A DNA stretch of 6,596 bases from Eubacteriales Family XIII. Incertae Sedis bacterium (GTDB taxonomy: Bacteria > Bacillota > Clostridia > Peptostreptococcales > Anaerovoracaceae), in assembly GCA_031281765.1 (NCBI GenBank), contig JAITEX010000154.1, positions 1 to 6,596 on the forward strand, in the 5' to 3' direction. A program made the position numbers and the translations under genes. Each line of letters starts with the position of its first letter. Positions within the stretch are counted from its first letter, which is position 1. Shown here one piece after another: positions 1 to 5,296 of the stretch. The notes beneath the pieces are model-generated. The model saw only the letters and a program-made list of their open reading frames with translations. It ran no database searches and was not told the DNA's origin.

Positions 1-471
1 TTCCGCCAGATGCTCGAAGCGAATGTGACGAGTTTTATGATTTCCTCGAAGCAGTTCGGCAAACATTTCAAGGAAAACGGCTACGGCAAAATAATCAACC
101 TCTCGTCCGTACGCGGCAAAATCGCGACGAAGACGACGGGCAACGCGGGCTACTGTTCCACGAAAGGCGCGGTCGATATGCTGACGAAGCAGATCGCTTC
201 CGAGTTCGGCCCGTTCGGCGTGACGGTGAACGCAATCGGTCCGAATATTACGGCAACGCCGATGATGACGAAGATATTCGAGCAGCGCGCGGCTGACGCC
301 GGCGTCGACATCGACACCTATCTGAAGCAGCAGGGCGCCGGTCTGCCGATGCGCCGCATGGCTATGCCGGAAGACATCGTCGGTACGGCGGTATTCCTCG
401 CTTCCGGGGCGTCCGATTTTATGACGGGCAATATCCTTTATCCGGACGGCGGGCTCGTCGCGGTCGGCTGA
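1..471 (+). CDS. Short-chain dehydrogenase/reductase (SDR), C-terminal part; 5' end outside the window
   Basis: This is the C-terminal part (156 codons plus stop) of a classical SDR, an NAD(P)-dependent cytoplasmic oxidoreductase that interconverts alcohols and ketones. The frame is open from base 1, and the ATG at 10 is an internal Met, because the preceding F-R-Q and following LEANVTSF fit the SDR helix that carries the tetrad Asn (codon 8). The Ser of the IINLSS strand (codons 35-36), Tyr in YCSTK (codon 51) and Lys (codon 55) complete the Asn-Ser-Tyr-Lys tetrad. The tail ends in the usual PDGG segment. The Rossmann nucleotide motif (TGxxxGxG) and about 100 residues lie upstream of the window, so cofactor preference cannot be read. 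Seven extra residues or so between Ser and Tyr (KTTGNAG region) are a subfamily feature. Substrate unknown. A 192-bp gap with promoter-like sequence separates it from the next SDR, so it may be the last gene of a separate transcript. Confidence 0.93.
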   Translation, partial: FRQMLEANVTSFMISSKQFGKHFKENGYGKIINLSSVRGKIATKTTGNAGYCSTKGAVDMLTKQIASEFGPFGVTVNAIGPNITATPMMTKIFEQRAADAGVDIDTYLKQQGAGLPMRRMAMPEDIVGTAVFLASGASDFMTGNILYPDGGLVAVG

Positions 472-527
472 CGCTAACTGATAAGTTAATCATATGTCGT
501 GTAAACATTGGCATAGTTCCAAAGTTG

Positions 528-533
528 TATAAT
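528..533 (+). promoter_or_regulatory. Candidate promoter -10 box for the SDR 2 transcript
   Basis: A perfect TATAAT lies in the AT-rich gap between the two SDR genes. No good -35 stands at 16-18 bp: TTGGCA at 508-513 is a fair match to TTGACA but is only 14 bp away, so the promoter is either weak, activator-dependent or not sigma-70 standard. Initiation would fall near 539-541, giving a leader of about 124 nt before the SDR 2 start. Position on the correct side of a downstream gene supports the call; the poor -35 limits it. Confidence 0.45.
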
Positions 534-569
534 AAGGTACAGAGAGACATACATCGCTCTCTGTGCCTT
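534..569. terminator. Strong dyad: terminator of SDR 1 or operator at the SDR 2 start site
   Basis: Arms 534-546 and 557-569 form a 13-bp stem (AAGGTACAGAGAG with CTCTCTGTGCCTT, one G-U pair) around a 10-nt loop. Its inner 8 bp are perfect (539-546 with 557-564). In a transcript arriving from SDR 1 this would fold as a terminator-like hairpin, but it is followed only by TAT and no proper T-run. It begins one base after the TATAAT box and spans the expected start site, so a repressor or activator operator is an equally good reading. The structure is certain; the role is not. Confidence 0.5.
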
Positions 570-612
570 TATCGCTTTGCGGTGTTTTGCCGTCAGAGCA
601 GATAATGACGTA

Positions 613-643
613 AGCATAGCGCCCGTAATATCAGGCGTATGCT
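613..643 (+). promoter_or_regulatory. Leader hairpin just upstream of the SDR 2 ribosome binding site
   Basis: AGCATA (613-618) plus CGCC (620-623) pairs with GGCG (634-637) plus TATGCT (638-643), giving a 10-bp stem with one bulged G at 619 and a 10-nt loop. It ends five bases before the AAGGAGG sequence of SDR 2. It does not cover that site, so it would leave ribosomes free to bind. It may stabilise the message or be part of a regulated leader. I do not recognise a known riboswitch class. Confidence 0.4.
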
Positions 644-648
644 CTATG

Positions 649-655
649 AAGGAGG
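649..655 (+). promoter_or_regulatory. Ribosome binding site that sets the SDR 2 start
   Basis: AAGGAGG is eight bases from the ATG at 664. This selects MSGRLEGK as the N-terminus and rules out the in-frame upstream ATG at 646, which overlaps this site and has no ribosome binding site of its own. Confidence 0.85.
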
Positions 656-663
656 CTGAGAAT

Positions 664-1428
664 ATGAGTGGGAGACTTGAGGGCAAGGTTGCCGTCGTGA
701 CCGGCGCGGGCAACGGCATCGGCCGCGCGACCGCGATACGTTTTGCGAAAGAGGGCGCGAAGGTCGTACTGACGACGCGCCGGCAAGCTCACGGTGACGA
801 GACCGCGGCCGCTATCAAAGAGTTCGGCGGCGAAGCGACGTTCGTCCAGGCGGACGTGCGTTCAAAGGAAGAGATCCAGGCCGTGGTCGACAAGGCCCCC
901 GAACGGTACGGCAAGCTCGATATTCTCGTGAACAGCGCGGGCGCCCTCATCTGGAAGCCCTTCCTCGAGCAGAATGACGACGATTATGCCTTTATCAGCG
1001 AAACGAATTTCCGCTCACAGATATATACGATGCAGAAAGCCATCCCGTACATGCTGAAGAACGGGCAGGGCTCTATTATCAACGTGGCGTCGGTTTCCGC
1101 GAAGAAGCCGGAACTCAATTCGTATTTCTACGGGGCGTTCAAGGCGGCGACGGCAAACCTCACGATGAATGTAGCGAAGGAATTCGCGCCGCAAAAAATC
1201 AGAATCAACTGTGTGGCGCCCGGACCCGTGAACTCGGGCATGACGCCCGAGGAGTCAAAGGACCCTGAGCAGGTAAAGTGGATGGAAAAGAATATCGCGA
1301 TTCTCGGGAGGCTCGGCGAGCCCGATGATATTGCGAATATGAACCTCTTTCTCGCAAGCGACGAGGCGTCGTGGATTACGGGGGAGATGTTTGTCGTGGA
1401 CGGCGGAACGTGCATCTCATGTCCGTAA
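664..1428 (+). CDS. Short-chain dehydrogenase/reductase, classical SDR, probably NADP(H)-dependent
   Basis: A complete SDR of 254 residues, normal for the classical family. The Rossmann motif TGAGNGIG covers residues 13-20. The NSAG structural motif is at 90-93, with tetrad Asn115, Ser143, Tyr156 and Lys160 (YGAFK), all present. After the second beta strand the sequence reads LTTRRQ, with no acidic residue at the usual NAD-selecting position and two arginines instead, which favours NADP(H) (inference from family rules). The protein ends in VDGGTCISCP, a typical SDR tail with two late cysteines. No signal peptide or membrane segment is seen, so it is cytoplasmic. It would oxidise a hydroxyl or reduce a ketone of an unknown substrate. 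It follows its own promoter-like leader and lies 160 bp before the ferredoxin gene, a gap filled by a palindromic repeat. It is related to the partial SDR upstream, but the two are clearly diverged, so they probably act on different positions or substrates. Confidence 0.95.
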   Translation: MSGRLEGKVAVVTGAGNGIGRATAIRFAKEGAKVVLTTRRQAHGDETAAAIKEFGGEATFVQADVRSKEEIQAVVDKAPERYGKLDILVNSAGALIWKPFLEQNDDDYAFISETNFRSQIYTMQKAIPYMLKNGQGSIINVASVSAKKPELNSYFYGAFKAATANLTMNVAKEFAPQKIRINCVAPGPVNSGMTPEESKDPEQVKWMEKNIAILGRLGEPDDIANMNLFLASDEASWITGEMFVVDGGTCISCP

Positions 1429-1446
1429 TGAGCTTGGGAGACGCCT

Positions 1447-1545
1447 GTTTTCCGTTATGCTTCGTTGTTCCTCGTGTCCGCTCACTTACGTACTTCAAGT
1501 ACGCGCGTCTCGCGAACACTCGGTACGCCTCGCCTAACGAAAAAC
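1447..1545. repeat. Imperfect palindromic intergenic repeat, copy A
   Basis: This 99-bp imperfect palindrome is centred on base 1496. Outer arms GTTTTCCGTTATGC (1447-1460) and GCCTAACGAAAAAC (1532-1545) pair at 12 of 14 positions. Middle arms GTGTCCGC (1474-1481) and GCGAACAC (1512-1519) pair at 7 of 8 with a one-base offset. The core CGTACTT-C-AAGTACG (1489-1503) is perfect. The reverse complement of 6201-6316 aligns along its whole length, with the shared core CTTACGTAC then AAGTACGC. No coding potential. It fills most of the 160-bp gap between SDR 2 and the ferredoxin gene. In RNA it would form a long hairpin that could attenuate or protect the message; as DNA it resembles a small non-autonomous mobile or REP-like element. 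Only TATATAAG at 1557-1564 stands out in the rest of the gap, a possible weak -10 box. Confidence 0.75.
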
Positions 1546-1576
1546 ATTTCGTCTCGTATATAAGAAATTACTTCAT

Positions 1577-1580
1577 AAGG
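1577..1580 (+). promoter_or_regulatory. Ribosome binding site that sets the ferredoxin start
   Basis: AAGG is eight bases from the ATG at 1589 but only two from the in-frame ATG at 1583. The later ATG (MTSNNSNRH) is therefore the better start. The motif is short, so the site looks weaker than those of the neighbouring genes. Confidence 0.6.
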
Positions 1581-1588
1581 TAATGGTA

Positions 1589-2149
1589 ATGACAAGTAAC
1601 AATAGTAATAGGCACATAGTGCAGTATCCGAAGGAATATTCGCTGTGCGCGGGATGTACGACGTGCGAGATAGTCTGTTCGCTCTTGCATGACGGCGTGG
1701 TCGGCCACGGCTACAACCGCATATTCCTGCAGCGCAGCGAGCCGGATATGCTGCATACCATTCACGCGTGTATGCAGTGCGAGGACCATCCCTGTTATGA
1801 GAAATGCCCGAAGAAGGAGAGGGCGATGGTCATCGACGAAAACGGCGTTGTGTATATAAATGAAGACGAGTGTATCGGCTGCGGCCTCTGCGCAAAGGCC
1901 TGCCCCTATACGCCGTCGCGTATCAATATGGTGAAATCGTCCGACCGGAAGCTGCGCAAGGCGAAGAAATGCGACCTCTGCCGGACGCGTCCCGAGGGAC
2001 CGGCCTGTATCGAGTGGTGTCCCGTACGCTGCATAGGTATGTCGGACGAACCGGTTCCGGTGTACGGGGATAATGAAAATGAGGAAGCCGGAGGGACAGC
2101 GCCTTCGGGCGAGGAACTGACGGATGAGCTTGCGTACGGGGTTGCGTAA
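1589..2149 (+). CDS. Four-cluster [4Fe-4S] ferredoxin-type electron-transfer subunit, partner of the AOR
   Basis: A 186-residue iron-sulfur protein of the DmsB/HycB/AorA type. Sixteen cysteines form four cluster motifs: Cys20-23-26-30, Cys61-64-69-73, Cys95-98-101-105 and Cys128-131-140-144. The spacing CxxCxxCxxxC, CxxCx4CxxxC, CxxCxxCxxxC, CxxCx8CxxxC is the family pattern, so four [4Fe-4S] clusters are expected. Cys148 is an additional cysteine just after the last motif. Residues 153-186 form an acidic, probably flexible tail. No signal peptide or twin-arginine motif is present, so it acts in the cytoplasm. The AOR gene starts 21 bp downstream, which matches known pairs in which a ferredoxin-like subunit carries electrons for an AOR-family catalytic subunit (AorA with AorB, BamC with BamB). 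It probably wires the AOR to ferredoxin or to another redox partner. Start chosen at 1589 by ribosome-site spacing; 1583 would add two residues. Confidence 0.93.
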   Translation: MTSNNSNRHIVQYPKEYSLCAGCTTCEIVCSLLHDGVVGHGYNRIFLQRSEPDMLHTIHACMQCEDHPCYEKCPKKERAMVIDENGVVYINEDECIGCGLCAKACPYTPSRINMVKSSDRKLRKAKKCDLCRTRPEGPACIEWCPVRCIGMSDEPVPVYGDNENEEAGGTAPSGEELTDELAYGVA

Positions 2150-2170
2150 ACGCAGGATGAGTGAAGCGAT

Positions 2171-4219
2171 ATGAGTGAAAGAATAAAGTACGGCTATATC
2201 GGCAAAATCGCGCGCATCAACCTGACCGACGAGACGGTCAGTGTGGTGGACACGTTCGACTATGTGCCGAAGTATATCGGCGGCAGGGCTGTGGCGAACC
2301 GCATCTTCTACGATGAGGTCGCGCCCGGCGTCGGCGCGTTTGACCCGGAAAACAAGGTCATCTATATGACGGGCCCGACCACGGGCACGGGAATCCCGAC
2401 GGGCGGCCGTTCGGTATTCTGCTCGATAGCGGCGAACAACTATCCCGAGCAGTATGCGTGGAGCGGCATCGGCGGGTGGATAGGCGCCGAGCTGAAATTC
2501 GCGGGTTGGGACGGAATTATTATTGAAGGCAAGGCAAAAGAGCCTGTCTATATATTTATCGAAGACGACAACATACAGTTTATCAACGCCGCGCCTCTGT
2601 GGGGCATGCTCGTACACCGGACGCAGGCGGCAATCCGCGAAGCCCACGGAGACGACGTTATCAGCTGCGTCATCGGTCCGGCGGGCGAGAACCTTGTCAG
2701 GAACGCGAGTATTACGACCAGCAGCGATAACGTCGCCGCGAAAGCCGGTCTCGGGGCTGTCTTCGGGTCAAAGAACCTGAAGGCTTTCGCGGTGCGCGGC
2801 ACGGGCGTGGTGGTTCCCGCCGACATAGAGAAGCTGTTCTACCTGCGCAAGCATATGGGGACGCCCTATATGCGGCCGAGCCCCATCATACACGAGGAGG
2901 AGCATGGCATGGACGGCAACCGCATTGCCGTGGAAGGCGGCTGGGACCGGGGGCAGGTGGCGTGCAGCCACGGCTGCAACCAGCACTGCTGCCGCCTGAT
3001 GATGAACGTGCCCTCGGCTTTTCCGGAGCGCGAGACCGTCAATCAGGTCGAAAAATGCGTCGGCATTTTCGCCTACGGATTTCAGGAGGACTGCAGCTGG
3101 AGCCCCATTATGACCTGGGAGACAAAGGAGAATTCCGTACTCCCGTGCAAGATGCTTTCGAACGAGCCGCCGCCGATAAACCCGGACGACCCGTATCTCG
3201 ACGTACTCTTTGACCGCGTGAGCGGCGACATCACGAATTACTGGAAACCGGATTTCCGCAAGGGAAGCGTGATGATGCACCTGTGCAACGAGTACGGCAT
3301 AGACAAGTGGGACGTGATTATCTGGTATATGACGTGGATCGCTTCGTGCAAGGCCGAGGGGCTTTTGGACGATCTGGGGTTTGCCATGGAACCGGACGCG
3401 GAGAGCGAGGAATTCGTGCGGTATTTCCTCGATATGATTACCTACCGCAAGGGCCGCCTCGGCGAGATATTCGCGGAGGGCATGGCGCGCGCGACGCGCT
3501 CCCTCGGCCACGAGAAATACGGAAAGACGATTTACAACGGGCGGTACAGCCAGGTCATACCGGGTCTGAGGCTCGACATACCCGTCAGCCTTGAATCCGC
3601 GTGGGGCATGAGCTACCATTGGGCGGGCCGCGGCTACGAGGCGACGATAGACAAGCCCGGTTGGCTTGCGGTGGCGCTCGAGCTGATGACCGTGACGCGC
3701 GACAATCAGACCGTGGCCCACTTCCACGACACCTACGACCATCTGCTCGCAATCGGGGATGACCCCTGCCACAGCGAAGTCCTGATAGACAGCGTCATCA
3801 TGAATGAAAACAAAGGCGAAATGAAGGACTCTATATCGACCTGCGAATGGCAGAGCCCCGACCTCTTTTGGACGTCCATGGAAGCCGAGATGTATACGGC
3901 CGCTACCGGTATAGAAGTCACGGAGGAAGAGATAAACGACGCGGCGGAGCGTTCGAAACTGCTGATGCGCGCCATCACGATGAGAAACTTCGGCCGCGAC
4001 CGCGAGATGGAAGTAAACGCGGTATTTCCGACGCTGCAATATCCGGACCCGCGGGGTGAGACGGTGACCTGGGATGATTGGAACGATTTTGTGGATCTCT
4101 ATTATAAGAAACGCGGTTGGGATATCGCGACCGGATGGCCTACGCGCGAGACATGGGAACGCTACGGACTCAAGGACGTTGCGGACGACATGGCGGCGAT
4201 AGGCAAGCTTCCCGCGTAA
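2171..4219 (+). CDS. Aldehyde:ferredoxin oxidoreductase family tungsten/molybdenum-pterin enzyme
   Basis: A 682-residue catalytic subunit of the AOR family, which binds a bis-pterin tungsten or molybdenum centre and one [4Fe-4S] cluster. The N-terminal domain (about 5-210) shows YIGGRA (35-40), TGPTTGTGIPTGGR (67-80), GGWIGAELKFAGWDGIIIEG (101-120) and GLGAVFGSKNLKAFAVRG (about 193-210). The C-terminal domain has Cys265, Cys269, Cys273, Cys274, the PERET segment with Glu288, GID with Asp378, and Asp553 to Cys558. By comparison with Pyrococcus furiosus AOR, these resemble its cluster cysteines, Glu313, Asp338 and Asp489/Cys494. It is about 75 residues longer than that 605-residue enzyme, mainly between Glu288 and Asp378. 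No signal peptide is seen. Known relatives oxidise aldehydes, reduce acids, or reduce an aromatic ring (BamB), so the exact reaction cannot be fixed. It is the third gene of the apparent operon, with a weak ribosome site and a duplicated ATGAGTGAA at its start. Confidence 0.95.
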   Translation: MSERIKYGYIGKIARINLTDETVSVVDTFDYVPKYIGGRAVANRIFYDEVAPGVGAFDPENKVIYMTGPTTGTGIPTGGRSVFCSIAANNYPEQYAWSGIGGWIGAELKFAGWDGIIIEGKAKEPVYIFIEDDNIQFINAAPLWGMLVHRTQAAIREAHGDDVISCVIGPAGENLVRNASITTSSDNVAAKAGLGAVFGSKNLKAFAVRGTGVVVPADIEKLFYLRKHMGTPYMRPSPIIHEEEHGMDGNRIAVEGGWDRGQVACSHGCNQHCCRLMMNVPSAFPERETVNQVEKCVGIFAYGFQEDCSWSPIMTWETKENSVLPCKMLSNEPPPINPDDPYLDVLFDRVSGDITNYWKPDFRKGSVMMHLCNEYGIDKWDVIIWYMTWIASCKAEGLLDDLGFAMEPDAESEEFVRYFLDMITYRKGRLGEIFAEGMARATRSLGHEKYGKTIYNGRYSQVIPGLRLDIPVSLESAWGMSYHWAGRGYEATIDKPGWLAVALELMTVTRDNQTVAHFHDTYDHLLAIGDDPCHSEVLIDSVIMNENKGEMKDSISTCEWQSPDLFWTSMEAEMYTAATGIEVTEEEINDAAERSKLLMRAITMRNFGRDREMEVNAVFPTLQYPDPRGETVTWDDWNDFVDLYYKKRGWDIATGWPTRETWERYGLKDVADDMAAIGKLPA

Positions 4220-4246
4220 ACGCGGCGCTCAGAGAGAGGGAGGACT

Positions 4247-5146
4247 ATGGATATTAAGGGATTGCGCTATTTTATAGCCGCGGCGGAACGCCTGAACTTC
4301 ACGGTGGCCGCAAAGGAATGCTATATCACGCAGACAGCCATGAGCCTGCATATCAACAAGATGGAAACGGAGCTCGGGTTCCGTTTGTTCGAGCGGAACA
4401 AGCGCGTCGTGGAACTTACGGACGCGGGTCGCGATTTCCTCGGTTACGCGTATACGATGGTCGATGATTATACCGCCGCGGTGCAGCACAGCATGAATAT
4501 AGCCGTCGGGGTGGACGGCGTCCTGAGCGTCATTCTGCCCGGTTATATGGAGGGGTTCATCTTTATGGACCGGTTCAAGAAATTCCGCGAGGAGTATCCT
4601 GCGGTGAAACTGAATCTCGTGGTCGAGTCCCAGGGCAGGATCGTGAGCTTTTTGAAAAAGAAACGCGTGGACATCGGTATCGGTCTCCCCTATGAGATGC
4701 AGGCCGACCCGGATATTCAGGTAATAACGATGCGCGAGGACCCGGCGATAGTCCTCTGCAGCAGGAATCACCCCTTTGCGTCGAGAGGGACGCCGGTCAA
4801 GGCGGGCGAACTCGAAAAAGAGACGTTCGTGATGACCATGTACGCCAACACGCCGAACGCTACGAGCTCGATCCGCAAGAAATGGCAGCGGTCCGGCTTC
4901 AGTTTCAACGACTATATTTCCGTAAAAAATATGGACGAGATGCTGCTGTTTATCGAGCTGGGGCGCGGTATCGGCATTTTTCCCGCGTTTGTGCGCGAGT
5001 ACCTCGGCAAACTCACGCTCGGTATCGCGGAAGTCGATGTGGCATACCGCGGCAAGCCGCCGATGACCGCCACGGCAATCGGTTATATGAAAGAGAACGA
5101 CAATCCGGTGAGGGACCATTTCATCGGCATTTTCACCGGTAAGTAA
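4247..5146 (+). CDS. LysR-type transcriptional regulator
   Basis: A 299-residue LysR regulator of normal length. The winged helix-turn-helix covers roughly residues 1-60: LRYFIAAAERLNFTVAA, the recognition helix around ITQTAMSLHINKME, then LGFRLFER and the LT-AG wing. A linker helix follows, and residues about 90-295 form the periplasmic-binding-like effector domain (GVLSVILPGY onward), which senses a small molecule. A purine-rich stretch, AGAGAGGGAGG, precedes the ATG; its last AGG is only three bases away. The gene is 27 bp downstream of the AOR and on the same strand, not divergent as is common for the family. That suggests it is transcribed with the enzymes and may control its own operon. 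The ligand is probably a substrate or intermediate of the pathway (inference). A terminator follows 53 bp after its stop, so it is the likely last gene of the unit. Confidence 0.96.
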   Translation: MDIKGLRYFIAAAERLNFTVAAKECYITQTAMSLHINKMETELGFRLFERNKRVVELTDAGRDFLGYAYTMVDDYTAAVQHSMNIAVGVDGVLSVILPGYMEGFIFMDRFKKFREEYPAVKLNLVVESQGRIVSFLKKKRVDIGIGLPYEMQADPDIQVITMREDPAIVLCSRNHPFASRGTPVKAGELEKETFVMTMYANTPNATSSIRKKWQRSGFSFNDYISVKNMDEMLLFIELGRGIGIFPAFVREYLGKLTLGIAEVDVAYRGKPPMTATAIGYMKENDNPVRDHFIGIFTGK

Positions 5147-5161
5147 TAACACGCGCCATGT

Positions 5162-5190
5162 TTATCAAACACTGCAGAGACGGTTGATAA
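5162..5190. other. Seven-bp inverted repeat, possible operator or message-end structure
   Basis: TTATCAA (5162-5168) and TTGATAA (5184-5190) are perfect inverted arms around 15 bases, 15 bp after the LysR stop. It lies between the regulator and the terminator, so in RNA it would sit in the 3' end of the operon transcript. It could be an operator for the bicupin gene, but it does not follow the T-N11-A form usual for LysR sites. Low certainty. Confidence 0.3.
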
Positions 5191-5199
5191 TTCCCGATT

Positions 5200-5249
5200 C
5201 CGCTATGCTGTCATGGCATACCTGTTCATGACAGCATACCGGTATTTTT
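5200..5249 (+). terminator. Rho-independent terminator after the LysR gene
   Basis: Perfect 12-bp arms TATGCTGTCATG (5204-5215) and CATGACAGCATA (5227-5238) enclose an 11-nt loop. The stem extends over one C-C mismatch by CCG (5200-5202) and CGG (5240-5242). It is followed by TATTTTTG, with five Ts at 5245-5249. This is a standard terminator and should end the transcript of SDR 2, ferredoxin, AOR and LysR. The bicupin gene then needs its own promoter between here and 5283. TTGATA at 5248-5253 is a possible -35, but I see no convincing -10 at the right spacing. Confidence 0.85.
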
Positions 5250-5296
5250 GATAGTATTACTTCATTCAATCATTACAAATATAGAGGAGGCACATT

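Noticed and set aside
577..663. N-terminal extension of SDR 2 from upstream in-frame ATGs
   Set aside because: The extension precedes the conserved SDR start, runs through the leader hairpin and has no ribosome site, whereas ATG 664 has AAGGAGG at the right spacing.
1447..1545. Copy A as a rho-independent terminator for SDR 2
   Set aside because: The stem is long and imperfect, and it ends in an A-run (1540-1544) with no following T-run; its similarity to 6201-6316 fits a dispersed repeat better.
1568..2647. Long open frame of 359 codons on the - strand
   Set aside because: It lies opposite the ferredoxin and AOR genes, is rich in Arg/His/Val without recognisable domains, and is explained by the codon bias of the + strand genes.
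2768..4039. Open frame of 423 codons on the - strand
   Set aside because: It is a mirror of the AOR coding region, with low-diversity Val/Ala/His/Arg composition, no motifs and no supporting ribosome site; the + strand has clear family motifs throughout.
4229..5152. Open frame of 307 codons on the - strand
   Set aside because: It is antisense to the intact LysR gene and resembles no family.
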